A stretch of 64,000 nt of DNA from Hyphococcus lacteus (GCF_041058985.1 NZ_JBEHZE010000001.1:1178001-1242000), one strand, 5' to 3'; shown: positions 17,739 through 27,480, counted from the first letter of the stretch. Notes: generated from the sequence alone by a model not told the origin. Made by a program: numbers and translations.

Positions 17739-17812
17739 GCGGGTGTAGCTCAATGGTAGAGCAGAAGCTTCCCAAGCTTACGACGAGGGTTCGATTCCCT
17801 TCACCCGCTCCA
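17739..17812 (+). tRNA. tRNA-Gly (anticodon CCC)
   Basis: The 74-nt cloverleaf has acceptor arms GCGGGTG/CACCCGC, D-stem GCTC/GAGC, anticodon loop TTCCCAA giving CCC, and T-arm GAGGG-TTCGATT-CCCTT. The 3' CCA is encoded. It reads GGG codons. Confidence 0.97.
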
Positions 17813-18095
17813 TCGATAGAAGTTCAGGTCAGCGTTTTTGAACATAGTTCCGATTGGTGTTCCGTTATTCGGAAAACTGTCCAGAAATTGCGGATGATAT
17901 TTCGCCCAAGTGAACTCAAAAAGATTTTGGGGACGTGCGGCGCTGCGACTATTTTGAAAGCTGAAATCTATTTCGGTTTAGGGAAAGTTATCGGAAAATC
18001 GGCGTTTTACATTATTAATCCGCTTACCGATAATCTAAATAAAATCTTCAGTGCCGGATGTTCATGGTCGCGACATGCAGCAGCGGGAGAGTGCT

Positions 18096-18539
18096 ATGTG
18101 TTACATCAGGTATATTTGTCAGAAATTTTTTAGATCAAGCGGTGGTGCAGCGGCGGTCGAATTCGCAATCGTTGCACCAGTGTTTTTGATGATGATCCTC
18201 GGAATGTTGAGTGGTGGTATTTATCTTGGTGCGGTTCATTCGGTGCGTCAGCTCACATCGGATGTTGCGCGCGCCACCATCGCGGGAGCAGATGAAGCAG
18301 AGCGAACGTATATCGCAAAGGCTTATATGAAGGCCAATGTGGGTAGTTATGTTTTTCTCAGGTCGGATAAATTAAAGATTATCGTCAATGATAGTGATGC
18401 GGTAGCCAATCAGTTTAATGTAGAGATAATTTTCTATGCGGATGAATTACCTGTTTGGAATATTGCGGGCTTCCTCCCGTTTCCAACGCGGGAGATAAAA
18501 GGCCGTGCGTCGATCCAGAATGGAGGATTCGGGGCATGA
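18096..18539 (+). CDS. TadE-like pilus/secretion pseudopilin
   Basis: This 147-residue protein has a short basic N-terminus, then SSGGAAAVEFAIVAPVFLMM, the TadE/G helix with the conserved glutamate after the Gly-Ala stretch, and a small extracytoplasmic domain. Such proteins are minor pseudopilins of Tad (Flp) pili or related secretion systems. ATG 18096 lies 6 nt after GGGAGA. The stop overlaps the start of the next gene in ATGA, so the two are translationally coupled. The rest of a tad locus is not nearby. Confidence 0.85.
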   Translation: MCYIRYICQKFFRSSGGAAAVEFAIVAPVFLMMILGMLSGGIYLGAVHSVRQLTSDVARATIAGADEAERTYIAKAYMKANVGSYVFLRSDKLKIIVNDSDAVANQFNVEIIFYADELPVWNIAGFLPFPTREIKGRASIQNGGFGA

Positions 18540-20251
18540 AAAAAATTCATGGGACGGTAAAGCATTTTTCCAGTGATCGGTCTGGTTCAATCTATTTTAT
18601 TTTTGCTGCGGTGTTGCCAATTTGCGTGTTCTGCATTGGGTTTGGCGTCGATTTAATGCTGCTATTTACTGAAAAACGCAAAGCGCAAGGTATCGTCGAT
18701 ATTGCTGCGATCATTGCGGCGCAAGACCCAACCAATCCTGAACGGGCGGCTCGTGAAATACTAAGTATCAATGGATATGATACGGTCAGCGAGGTCGAAT
18801 TAGGCCAGATGGAAGACGATGAGCGCGAAAAAGCCGTAAAAACAAAAACCCAAATTCAAGTTGAGCCAGGGCGTTATGTGCCGAATCCAGATTTGCATTA
18901 TAAAGCTCGTTTTGTTGTCGGCCAAACACCTTACAACGCAGCGCGCGTTACTATTCGTAAGAAATCGAAATATAATTTTCTGGATAAGGTCGCGACTGCA
19001 CCAGACATTTCGGTACGTGCGACAGCCAGTCGACGCGCACTTGCAGCGTTCTCTGTCGGCTCTCGGCTAGCATCGATTGATGACGGATTGCTCAATCAAT
19101 TACTCGGTGGTCTGATCGGTACGAATATCTCGATGACGGCTCTTGATTACAAAAATATGCAAATAGCCGATATTGAAGTGTTCAGTTTTGTGAATGCCCT
19201 TGCTCTCGAAATGGACATCGGCACAGGTTCATATGCTGATGTACTGAACAGCGAACCGAGGCTTGATGAAATTATCAATGCGATCATTGCGGTGAATGGT
19301 GATAGTGATGCTGCGATGGCGTTGAACACGCTATCCGCATCCGTCGGAAATATTGGTGGAGAAATTGATCTACGCAAAGTGATAGACTTGGGGCCAGCCG
19401 GTACAATTTCGCTGGGCGAGCCTGTGGGGCCAGGCTTTCCAGCTTACATTTCAATCTTCGATATGGTGATGGCAAACGCTATCGTTACGAATGGCGACGG
19501 CATCATTGAGCTTGATCTATCAGCTTCAGTACCGGGCCTCACGTCGGTTGATGTGACGCTTGACCTTGGGGAGCCGATTCAAAGTTCACCATGGCTTTCT
19601 GTTGGTCAAGGTGGTCAGGTCGCATCGAACGTTCAGGCGCGTATGTTTATTGAAGCAGCGATTGGTGGAGAAGGTTTGTTGTCGAGTGCAACCGTGCGGT
19701 TGCCACTTTATCTTGAGCTTGCACGGGCTAGTGGGGAATTGGTAGGCGTCGAATGCCCCGGTGGGCGGATCGAAAATGTTACCGTTCGGCTTCGCGGTGC
19801 ATCATCATTGATTGACGCCTGGATTGGCGATGTTGATGTTTCAAGAAATAAAATGAGCCGTCATGTTGATCGGGCAAAAATTATTAGGACACCGGCGTTA
19901 AAGGTCTACGGTAAGGCCCATGTCGGAACCGAGGCCGGGTATGGAAGCGTGCTCGATTTTGGATGGAATGACATTGTGAGTGGGTCAATTAAAACAACGC
20001 GCACAGATGATGTGACGGCGCGCATGGTGGAAAATCTGGTTGATGACCTAGAGCTTGATGTGAATGCGCTCGGATTAGGTTTAGGGACAGGGACGCTGAC
20101 GAGGACCGTTGTACCCAATTCCTTGGGTAAGATCGTGTCGCCTGTCGGCGATATTATTGACCAACTGTTGGAAGCGTTGGGGATCGGTTTGGGCGAGGGT
20201 GATTTTCGCGTCAACGGGGCCAAATGCGACCACGCCGTCTTGGTTGAATAG
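18536..20251 (+). CDS. TadG-like Flp pilus assembly protein
   Basis: This 571-residue protein begins with SSDRSGSIYFIFAAVLPICV, the TadE/G-type N-terminal helix, followed by KRKAQGIVDIAAIIAAQ, typical of TadG. The rest is a long extracytoplasmic region rich in short beta-type repeats and glycine (NALGLGLGTGTLTRT, LGIGLGEGDFRV). No von Willebrand A motif (DxSxS) was seen. It is probably anchored in the inner membrane and linked to Flp pilus biogenesis. Start ATG 18536 overlaps the stop of the TadE gene. Confidence 0.82.
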   Translation: MKKIHGTVKHFSSDRSGSIYFIFAAVLPICVFCIGFGVDLMLLFTEKRKAQGIVDIAAIIAAQDPTNPERAAREILSINGYDTVSEVELGQMEDDEREKAVKTKTQIQVEPGRYVPNPDLHYKARFVVGQTPYNAARVTIRKKSKYNFLDKVATAPDISVRATASRRALAAFSVGSRLASIDDGLLNQLLGGLIGTNISMTALDYKNMQIADIEVFSFVNALALEMDIGTGSYADVLNSEPRLDEIINAIIAVNGDSDAAMALNTLSASVGNIGGEIDLRKVIDLGPAGTISLGEPVGPGFPAYISIFDMVMANAIVTNGDGIIELDLSASVPGLTSVDVTLDLGEPIQSSPWLSVGQGGQVASNVQARMFIEAAIGGEGLLSSATVRLPLYLELARASGELVGVECPGGRIENVTVRLRGASSLIDAWIGDVDVSRNKMSRHVDRAKIIRTPALKVYGKAHVGTEAGYGSVLDFGWNDIVSGSIKTTRTDDVTARMVENLVDDLELDVNALGLGLGTGTLTRTVVPNSLGKIVSPVGDIIDQLLEALGIGLGEGDFRVNGAKCDHAVLVE

Positions 20252-20423
20252 GCTGATACGGACGCGTTAAGAGTTTGTTTAGAGCCGTTTGTTGTAATTT
20301 GTGGACCCCCTTTCAGAAGAATGGGCCCCACTCAGAATGTTTGGGCTGTATTTGATGGCGATCCGGAATCATCCGGTTGCATCAATATTTGCCACGAGCA
20401 TGCATTTTGAGAAAGGGGAACTA

Positions 20424-21233
20424 ATGAATACCGAGACCGCAGATGCCGGATCTTGTATTAAATCAGTCAGTAGCGCGTTTACAATTTTGGATGTCGTTGC
20501 CAAGCATGATGGGCCGATTTCGCTAAAGGAAATTGGTGTAAAAGCGGGCGTCAGCCCCAGTAAAGCACATCGCTATCTGCAAAGCCTTTGTCGCTGCGGG
20601 CTTTTGAGCCAGGCGTTTAAATCCGGCACTTATGATCTTGGTGTTGCAACCATGAGGCTGGGGCTTGCAGCGGTAAATCGTGTCGATGTTATTAATCGCG
20701 CAGGTGATGCGCTTACGGATCTTGTTGAACGGCTTGATGTGGATGCTTTTATAGCGGTTTGGAGTGAATTGGGCCCTACGGTTGTGCGTTGTGAACGTTC
20801 CAAAACGCCAGCCATTGCGATGATCGGCCCTGGTGTGTCATTTCCAATATTCGCATCAGCTACGGGTTTGGCATTCGCTTCTTTTGTTAGTGATACGTTG
20901 CTCGCGAAGATGATCGCACGGGAGGCCGGTGGGGATGCAAAACGAATCGCTGAATTTTCGCGGCAAGTTCAGCCAAAATTAAAAGAGGTTCGCCGAGACA
21001 AGGTAGCATGTTATTCAAGTGCGCTGGTGCAGGATCGTCAAAGCATTGCCGCCCCGATTTTCTCGATAAATGATCAGGTTGTTGCCTGTGTTACTTTGGT
21101 TTCAATGGGAGACGAACACTCTTCTATTGGTGGAACAGAAGTCGAAACTCTTTTGCGGTTTTGTAAAAAATTCTCTTTGCCAAAGCGTGGATATTTTGAT
21201 GCGACTTTGATCGAAGAAAAAATTGCGGTGTGA
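20424..21233 (+). CDS. IclR family transcriptional regulator
   Basis: This 269-residue protein has an N-terminal winged helix-turn-helix (SAFTILDVVAKHDGPISLKE, then AGVSPSKAHRYLQSLCRCGL) and a C-terminal IclR effector domain with the usual GAF-like pattern. IclR proteins mostly control carbon-source or aromatic catabolic operons, but no catabolic target is next to it: tadG is upstream and gloB is convergent. ATG 20424 follows AAAGGGGAA. The ligand is unknown. Confidence 0.9.
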   Translation: MNTETADAGSCIKSVSSAFTILDVVAKHDGPISLKEIGVKAGVSPSKAHRYLQSLCRCGLLSQAFKSGTYDLGVATMRLGLAAVNRVDVINRAGDALTDLVERLDVDAFIAVWSELGPTVVRCERSKTPAIAMIGPGVSFPIFASATGLAFASFVSDTLLAKMIAREAGGDAKRIAEFSRQVQPKLKEVRRDKVACYSSALVQDRQSIAAPIFSINDQVVACVTLVSMGDEHSSIGGTEVETLLRFCKKFSLPKRGYFDATLIEEKIAV

Positions 21234-21238
21234 GCAGA

Positions 21239-22006
21239 TTAAAACGAGTCCTTTAGGGCGCGCGTTTTTGCAAAAACATCAACGGTTGATGCCCCCAATA
21301 ACCCGATTGTGGCCTGCAGGGCGCCATCGTCGGGGCGCAGAAAAGGATTTGTTGCAAGTTCCTGTCCGACCGTTGTGGGAACGGTGGGAATGTTTTTTTC
21401 GCGCATGGCGTCAACTTCGGCCGCACGGTGTTGTAGCGCCGTGTTGTCAGGGTCGACGCTAAGGGCGAAAGCGGCATTGGCCTTGGTATATTCGTGTGCG
21501 CAATATAGTTTGGTTTCGGGCGGCATGGTGGAGATTTTCTGAAGTGATGCCCACATCTGATCCGGTGTTCCCTCGAACAAGCGACCACACCCCATCGCGA
21601 AAATTGTATCACCAACGAAAGCCACATCATCACCCTTGAAATGATAGATGACATGGCCCGCCGTATGACCCGGTGTGTCGAGAACGGATGCGGTGGTTGG
21701 CCCTAGCGCTACGGTGTCGCCATTACCGACAGCACGGTCAATACCCGGAATTTTCTCCTGCTCACCGCGCGGGCCGATAATCTCACAGGACCATTTTTCT
21801 TTCAGGGCTAAATTTCCGCCTGCATGGTCATAATGGTGATGTGTGTTGAGAATGTGGGTTAGCTTCCATCCGGCGCTTTCCAGTGCCTGATTAATCGCTT
21901 CTGGATCGGGGGTGTCGATTGATGCAACAAGTCCGCTGGTCGCATCGCGTACGAGATAGCCATAATTATCGGAAAGACAGGGGATTTGGCGTATCTCTAT
22001 CGGCAT
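21239..22006 (-). CDS. gloB: Hydroxyacylglutathione hydrolase (glyoxalase II)
   Basis: This 255-residue metallo-beta-lactamase-fold enzyme hydrolyses S-lactoylglutathione to lactate and glutathione, the second step of methylglyoxal detoxification. THHHYDHAGG (residues 55-64) binds the two metals; DTPGHTAGHVIYHF and FVGDTIFAMGCGRLFEG give further ligands; CAHEYTKANAAFA is the glyoxalase II-specific substrate segment. The length is normal. ATG 22006 was chosen because it begins right at the conserved MPIEIRQIPCLSDNYGY. Divergent from the methyltransferase gene. Confidence 0.95.
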   Translation of the reverse strand: MPIEIRQIPCLSDNYGYLVRDATSGLVASIDTPDPEAINQALESAGWKLTHILNTHHHYDHAGGNLALKEKWSCEIIGPRGEQEKIPGIDRAVGNGDTVALGPTTASVLDTPGHTAGHVIYHFKGDDVAFVGDTIFAMGCGRLFEGTPDQMWASLQKISTMPPETKLYCAHEYTKANAAFALSVDPDNTALQHRAAEVDAMREKNIPTVPTTVGQELATNPFLRPDDGALQATIGLLGASTVDVFAKTRALKDSF

Positions 22007-22123
22007 GGGTAATTTCCTATTAACTAGGTCGGTGTCCATTATGGGCGGCTGATGTCGACACCCAGCATAGCGAACGCCATGGGGCGTTGCAAAGAAGCTA
22101 AAAGGCGTACCGATAGGTGTAGA

Positions 22124-22876
22124 ATGCGGACAGATATTCTCGACATTCACGATTTTTACCGCTCGCCGCTTGGGGGCGTTGCGCGGGATTTTATCGTGAA
22201 CCGCATCGCTGCGGCTTGGGGCAAGGGCACTGGCCTTAAAATCGCAGGTTTTGGCTATACCAACCCTTATCTTGAGGCGTTAGACGAAGCCACAGCGCGG
22301 TTTGCACTGGCACCAGGTGGTCAAGGTGTTATTCGCTGGCCGCACGGAAAGGCAAATGCTGCATGTCTTGTCCGCGAATATGAATGGCCAATTGCTGATG
22401 CTAGCCTCGACCGGGTCTTGATTGTGCATGGTCTTGAAGAGGCACCAGCACCCCAGCGTTTGATGCGCGAGGTGTGGCGTGTGTTGAAGGATGACGGGCG
22501 TGTCATTATCGTGGCTTCACACCGGCGCGGTCTTTGGTCGGTAATTGATACAACGCCATTCGCCGCGGGACGACCTTACCTCAGGCGGCGGTTAGAGGGG
22601 TTGTTGCGGGATTCGATTTTGCGGCCGACTGCGTGGGATAGCGCATTGTTTTTCCCGCCCGTAAGCGGAAAGCTATTGGTGCGGGTCGCGAAAACCTGGG
22701 AACGGGCAGGCGCTATGCTTTGGCCCGGCCTTGGGGGGGTGGTCATGGTTGAGGCCGAAAAGGATATGCTGACCCCGGTTGGCCTTGCTAGCCGAGCTGG
22801 CGTGCGCGCTATTCGACCAGCTATCGCAGCGCCGCAGCCGCTTCGCCACCAATCCCGACGCGATAACCACACATAA
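22124..22876 (+). CDS. Class I methyltransferase-fold protein
   Basis: This 250-residue protein has a degenerate SAM-binding start (GLKIAGFGYTNPYLEAL in place of the usual GxGxG) and a Methyltransf_11-like middle: LDRVLIVHGLEEAPAPQRLM, then REVWRVLKDDGRVIIV. This type is widespread in alphaproteobacteria, usually beside gloB, as it is here. Activity and substrate are unknown. The C-terminus is arginine-rich. Confidence 0.8.
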   Translation: MRTDILDIHDFYRSPLGGVARDFIVNRIAAAWGKGTGLKIAGFGYTNPYLEALDEATARFALAPGGQGVIRWPHGKANAACLVREYEWPIADASLDRVLIVHGLEEAPAPQRLMREVWRVLKDDGRVIIVASHRRGLWSVIDTTPFAAGRPYLRRRLEGLLRDSILRPTAWDSALFFPPVSGKLLVRVAKTWERAGAMLWPGLGGVVMVEAEKDMLTPVGLASRAGVRAIRPAIAAPQPLRHQSRRDNHT

Positions 22877-22936
22877 CTTGCAAGTCAGGGATAGAGGTCG
22901 CTATAGACCGGGCACGTAATTTGTAAGGAATTTTCG

Positions 22937-24034
22937 ATGGCTCTTCCGAGGCCCCGCCCAGGCATCCTTGATATTGAAGCTTATGTGCCGGGCGCATCGG
23001 CAGCACCGGGCGCGTCTGAGATTTTTAAGATGTCGTCAAACGAGTCTGCGCTCGGCGCTAGCGAAAAGGCTATCGCTGCCTATGGCGATGTTGCGGGATC
23101 TCTTTTTCTATATCCAGACGGTGGTTCAACCGCATTGCGCGCAAAAATCGGTGAGGTTCATAATATCGATCCAGCGCGTGTCGTTTGTGGTGCGGGATCT
23201 GACGAAATTTTGCAACTTCTGACCAATGCCTATGTGGGTGAGGGCGACAACATTGTTCAGAGTAAGCATGGGTTTTTGGTGTACGCGATTGCCGCTCAAA
23301 GTTGTGGCGCGACCGCTCGTTTTGCGGCCGAAGAAAACCTGACGACTAATGTGGATGCGTTGTTGGCTGAAGTGGATGAGCGCACACGGGTTGTGTTTAT
23401 CGCTAACCCGAACAACCCCACGGGCACTTACATTACTGAAGATGAATTGCGACGTCTTCGCGAGGAATTGAGAGAAGACGTCTTGTTGGTGATTGATTCT
23501 GCTTATGCAGAATTTGTTGAAGAACCAGATTATATCGCGGGCGAAGCCTTGGTTGAAGAATTTGACAATGTCGTCATGACGCGGACATTTTCAAAAATTT
23601 ATGGCTTGGCTGCGGTTCGGCTTGGTTGGGGGTATTGCCCGGAAGCTATTGCCGATGTGCTAAATCGTATTCGTGGCCCATTTAACATCACGATGGCTGC
23701 CCAAGCGGCTGGTATAGCCGCGCTTGATGATCAGGCATTTATTCAGCGAAACCGAGATCACAACCGCGAAGAACGAAACTTCTTGGAACAACAATTAGGC
23801 GGCATGGGACTTTCTTTTGTTCGAAGTTATGGGAATTTCGTGTTGGTAAAGTTTCCAGACCAGAATGGCCGCCGGGCCGCCGATATTCATACTTATCTAA
23901 AGGAAAATGGTGTGATTGTGCGTGAGATGGGAAGCTACCAACTCAGTGAATATTTGCGCATCAGCATCGGCACCAAGGCGGGAAACCGTAAGTTAATTGA
24001 TTTGCTTTCTGAGAAGTTTGACTGTGAAAAATAG
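22937..24034 (+). CDS. hisC: Histidinol-phosphate aminotransferase
   Basis: This 365-residue fold-type I PLP enzyme has KMSSNESALGASEKA at the start, PNNPTGTYIT in the cofactor pocket and FSKIYGLAAVRLGWGY with the Schiff-base lysine. HisC transaminates imidazole-acetol phosphate in histidine synthesis; many such enzymes also act on aromatic amino acids. The stop overlaps the tyrC start by 11 bp, the order common in alphaproteobacteria, which hints at a second role in phenylalanine/tyrosine synthesis (inference). Confidence 0.92.
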   Translation: MALPRPRPGILDIEAYVPGASAAPGASEIFKMSSNESALGASEKAIAAYGDVAGSLFLYPDGGSTALRAKIGEVHNIDPARVVCGAGSDEILQLLTNAYVGEGDNIVQSKHGFLVYAIAAQSCGATARFAAEENLTTNVDALLAEVDERTRVVFIANPNNPTGTYITEDELRRLREELREDVLLVIDSAYAEFVEEPDYIAGEALVEEFDNVVMTRTFSKIYGLAAVRLGWGYCPEAIADVLNRIRGPFNITMAAQAAGIAALDDQAFIQRNRDHNREERNFLEQQLGGMGLSFVRSYGNFVLVKFPDQNGRRAADIHTYLKENGVIVREMGSYQLSEYLRISIGTKAGNRKLIDLLSEKFDCEK

Positions 24035-24977
24035 TAATCCACTAAAATTTAAACGCGCCGTAATCGTTGGTGTAGGTCTTATCGGATCATCTATCGCCCG
24101 GGCTTTGCGCGAACGAGGCGTTGTTGATCGAATTGTTGGGGTTGATAGTGACCCAGAAATTCTGGCGCGAGCCAGAAAAATTGATGTTATTGATGATGGC
24201 TTTTCTGATCTTAAAGCAGGGGTCGAAAACGTTGATCTGATTATTCTCTCAACGCCGGTCGGGGCATTGACTGAGATTTGTACAACGCTCGCTGAGTGCG
24301 CGCCCGATGGTGTGCTTATTGTTGATGTAGGGTCGGTCAAGGGGGTCGTGGCTGAAGCGGCAAAATCATTACCGGATAGAATTCATTTTGTGCCGTGTCA
24401 CCCCGTTGCGGGTACAGAGCAATCGGGCCCTGAAGCTGGCTTTGCGACGTTGTTCGAAAACCGTTGGTGTATTCTAACGCCGCTCGAACGAAGTGACGAT
24501 GCTTATCTTGATGCAGTGAAGCAAGCGTCTGTGTTATGGACAGCCATTGGTGCGGAGGTCGAGATCATGGATGCGGCGCATCATGACCTCGCGCTAGCTG
24601 TCACGAGCCATATTCCGCATTTAATCGCATTCACGCTTGTTGGTGCTGCTGATGATATCGAATCGGTGGCACCGGGCGAAGTGGTCAAGTATTCGGCAGG
24701 GGGGTTCCGCGATTTTACGCGAATCGCCGCGTCAGACCCGGTTATGTGGCGCGACGTGTTCCTCAATAATCGTGAAGCGGTTTTGGAGGTTTTAGGGCGG
24801 TTCTCAGAGGAACTTGCGGTGATGCAGCGTGCTATTCGTTGGGGAGATGCTGATGTGTTGTTTGAGGCGTTTTCGCGTGGCCGTAGTTTGCGCCGAGCAA
24901 TTGTCGATGCCGGGCAAGAAACGGATGTTCCGAATTTTGGCCGCGATCAATCAGGCGATACCGGAGAGGAAGACTAA
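24024..24977 (+). CDS. tyrC: Prephenate/arogenate dehydrogenase
   Basis: This 317-residue enzyme opens with the Rossmann motif AVIVGVGLIGSSIARAL, followed by the TyrA-family CHPVAGTEQSGPEAGFATLF and HDLALAVTSHIPHLIAF blocks. It decarboxylates and oxidises prephenate or arogenate towards tyrosine; which substrate is used cannot be read. The start is GTG 24024 inside the end of hisC, so the two are translationally coupled. There is no ACT or chorismate mutase domain. Confidence 0.9.
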   Translation: MKNSNPLKFKRAVIVGVGLIGSSIARALRERGVVDRIVGVDSDPEILARARKIDVIDDGFSDLKAGVENVDLIILSTPVGALTEICTTLAECAPDGVLIVDVGSVKGVVAEAAKSLPDRIHFVPCHPVAGTEQSGPEAGFATLFENRWCILTPLERSDDAYLDAVKQASVLWTAIGAEVEIMDAAHHDLALAVTSHIPHLIAFTLVGAADDIESVAPGEVVKYSAGGFRDFTRIAASDPVMWRDVFLNNREAVLEVLGRFSEELAVMQRAIRWGDADVLFEAFSRGRSLRRAIVDAGQETDVPNFGRDQSGDTGEED

Positions 24978-24989
24978 CTCCCTCTCCGG
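24961..24989 (+). terminator. Hairpin at the end of tyrC
   Basis: CCGGAGAGG (24961-24969) and CCTCTCCGG (24981-24989) form a 9-bp GC-rich stem that overlaps the tyrC stop codon. No T run follows, so it may act as an mRNA end stabiliser rather than a true terminator. Confidence 0.4.
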
Positions 24990-24998
24990 ATGGTCTGG

Positions 24999-25766
24999 TT
25001 ATTCCATATTGGGCGGATTGATAGATGCTTCCGCATTGTATTTGCCATACATGGTTTCGGAACCGGTAGAGATTTTTCGATAGCGATCAAACAACGCTTC
25101 GGATTTTTTGTTTCCGTCCATCATTTCACCCATAGCGGCATTTGCTTGGGCAAGTGCCACAGCGTCTTTTGAATAGGAGACGATAGTGACCGAATTTCCC
25201 TCCGTACCAATACCGTCCCAACTCACTTGATAAGGATACGGGCTTTCCATTTCGGCCATAAGCGCTTTGTATTCGGATAGAATGGTGCGCATTTCGTCTT
25301 TGGCCCCATATTTATAATGGAATGTGTCAATTTCCATAAAAGGCCCCGCCTCGGCACCATCTGGCCAGTAGGATAGTTCTGAATCATTCATAACAAAGAA
25401 TGTATGCGAGTTTGTCATTGACCCGACGAAATTATCTACGGCCTTTATAAATCGCTTTCCGCCAGCCTCTTCGACAGCATCCCGGGCGGCCATCAGAGAG
25501 TCAACATCAGCGAAATTTTTGAGCGGCGTAACCATCCAATGCGTATTACGCCAAGATCCAACCATATCAGTATAGGGATAATCATTCGCTTCGGCTGTGT
25601 CGCGAATGGTTTCCCATGCAGCTTTGAACTGCTCCGTCTTTGCCGGTTCGATCTCGAATATTGTGATCATGCTCATTTTTCGCTCGTCCGCATCTTGTGA
25701 ATGAGCAAAGGAAGTAAAGGTTAGTGTGGAGAATAAACAGAATAGAATCGTTTTAACCGTATTCAT
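24999..25766 (-). CDS. Exported protein with two tandem alpha/beta (ABM-like) domains
   Basis: This 255-residue protein has a clear signal peptide (cleavage near SFAHS) and two similar halves. The first runs from SMITIFEIEPAKTEQFKAAW to the HTFFVMNDSE region; the second from FMEIDTFHYKYGAKDEMRTI to SETMYGKY. Both have the strand-helix-strand pattern of dimeric alpha/beta barrels, and YPYTD/YPYQV occur at matching places. That points to an internal duplication forming a monomeric barrel (inference). No function is recognised. It stands alone, convergent with tyrC. Confidence 0.65.
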   Translation of the reverse strand: MNTVKTILFCLFSTLTFTSFAHSQDADERKMSMITIFEIEPAKTEQFKAAWETIRDTAEANDYPYTDMVGSWRNTHWMVTPLKNFADVDSLMAARDAVEEAGGKRFIKAVDNFVGSMTNSHTFFVMNDSELSYWPDGAEAGPFMEIDTFHYKYGAKDEMRTILSEYKALMAEMESPYPYQVSWDGIGTEGNSVTIVSYSKDAVALAQANAAMGEMMDGNKKSEALFDRYRKISTGSETMYGKYNAEASINPPNME

Positions 25767-25992
25767 GGCGTAACACTCCCATCATTGACTGTATAAGTTT
25801 CGGAGATACGCAACTAAAAGGCTTTCAGGCCTTGGTGCATGATGAGGTTTTGGTTGCTTTCTGAAAGAAAGCCCCCGTTTTTGATAGAATAAAGGATCCG
25901 ACCTCACCCCAGTAAGAGGATAGATTTTCACATTGGATCAATTTTGTAAATATTGCACCGCAAAAGGAACGATAACTATACGGAATATATAG

Positions 25993-27480
25993 CTAAGCAG
26001 GCTGTTCATCCATGATCACATCATAGCCCCACAGGCTTTCTATGTGGGTTAAAACAGACTCGCTAGTATCTTCTTTGAGCAATTTATTGTTGTGAACAGT
26101 ATGACGTAAATGAAGCGTACGGTCGCCATCTAAATCGGCACCAATCACTTGAATATTTGTCTCGTTCATACCTAGATCATACATTGTTGAAAGTGTTTGT
26201 CGCACACGACGAAATCCGTGCTCGTTGTGAATGGCCGCGATTTCAACATGAGAATCTTCTGCGACGTCACCAAGGGCAAACATGCGCATATTACGCATCA
26301 CAGTCGGCGATAGATATTGCAAAATAAAGCTCTCATCTCGGTAATCTGACCAGGCATCTTTTAGAACGGATCTCCAGTCATTCGAACCTGCAATGTCGGG
26401 AAACCATTCGTGGTCCTCGGATTTCGGATCTTCGCAAATTCGTTTGATGTCTTCCATCATAGCGAAACCAAGTGCGTAGGGATTAATGCCTGAATAGCGA
26501 GGGTCGTCAAATTCTGGCTGGAATACTACGGATGCATGAGAGTGCAAAAATTCCATGATGGAGCCTTCGTTAATTTGGCCGCGATTATATAGCTCGTTCA
26601 TGATGTAGTGGTGCACAAAAGTTGCGCAGCCTTCGTTCATTACCTTAGTTTGCTTTTGCGGATAAAAATATTGTGCAATATTTCGAACGATACGCACTAA
26701 CTCTCGTTGCCACGGCCGCAAAATGGGGCTGGCTTTTTCTATAAAATAGAGAAGGTTTTCTTCAGGTAGCTTGATGTCGCGGATTTCTGCTTGTCGTTCT
26801 TCTTTTTCGTTTTCGTTTTCTTCGGTATTCGGAAGAGTACGCCATATGTCATTGAAATTGGTTTCTTCGTGCCTGATCCGCGCTGCTATTTTTTCTATTC
26901 TGTCGGCTTCTGATAAACGCGGGGGGCGATTATATCGGAATACCCCTTGATCCATTAATGCATGCGCGGCATCAAGAACCGCCTCCACTTCTTCAAGACC
27001 AAACTCATCTTCGCATTTGGCAATGTATTTTTTTGAAAAATCTAAATAGGGCAGAATGGCTTCCGCATCGGTCCACTGCCGGAATAAATAATTGTTCTTG
27101 AAGAAATGATTATGACCAAAAGAGGCATGTGCCATGACCAGAGATTGCATGGTCATCGTATTTTCTTCCATCAAATAGGCGATGCATGGATCGGAATTAA
27201 TTACGATTTCATAGGCAAGGCCCGACCAACCTTTTTGATAGCTCATCTGGTCGCGCGCGAAATGTTTGCCAAATGACCAATGTTTATACATCAGCGGCAT
27301 GCCATGCGATGAATACGCATCAAGCATTTGTTCAGACGATATAATCTCGATTTGATTAGGATAAACGTTGAGACCAAGGTCATTCAACGCGATATCTTCG
27401 ATCGCGTCATAGGCCGTCTTCAGCCGATCAAAGTTCCATTCAGAATCTGCATAAAGAAGAGAGGTGGCGGTTTCGTTCAC
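25993..27480 (-). CDS. spoVR: SpoVR family protein
   Basis: This 495-residue protein matches the SpoVR/YcgB family, with WSFGKHFARDQMSYQKGWSG near the N-terminus, NEGCATFVHHYIMNELYNRG in the middle and NPYALGFAMMEDIKRICEDP after it. In non-sporulating bacteria it is co-expressed with PrkA and YeaH under starvation or general stress; the biochemical role is unknown. The start is GTG 27480, overlapping the yeaH stop (GTGA), so translation is coupled. It is the last gene of the operon. Confidence 0.93.
   Translation of the reverse strand: MNETATSLLYADSEWNFDRLKTAYDAIEDIALNDLGLNVYPNQIEIISSEQMLDAYSSHGMPLMYKHWSFGKHFARDQMSYQKGWSGLAYEIVINSDPCIAYLMEENTMTMQSLVMAHASFGHNHFFKNNYLFRQWTDAEAILPYLDFSKKYIAKCEDEFGLEEVEAVLDAAHALMDQGVFRYNRPPRLSEADRIEKIAARIRHEETNFNDIWRTLPNTEENENEKEERQAEIRDIKLPEENLLYFIEKASPILRPWQRELVRIVRNIAQYFYPQKQTKVMNEGCATFVHHYIMNELYNRGQINEGSIMEFLHSHASVVFQPEFDDPRYSGINPYALGFAMMEDIKRICEDPKSEDHEWFPDIAGSNDWRSVLKDAWSDYRDESFILQYLSPTVMRNMRMFALGDVAEDSHVEIAAIHNEHGFRRVRQTLSTMYDLGMNETNIQVIGADLDGDRTLHLRHTVHNNKLLKEDTSESVLTHIESLWGYDVIMDEQPA

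Noticed and set aside
16058..18133. A 691-codon frame crossing the radical SAM gene, the SYLF gene and tRNA-Gly
   Set aside because: It is antisense to two well-supported genes and passes through a tRNA; not a real gene.
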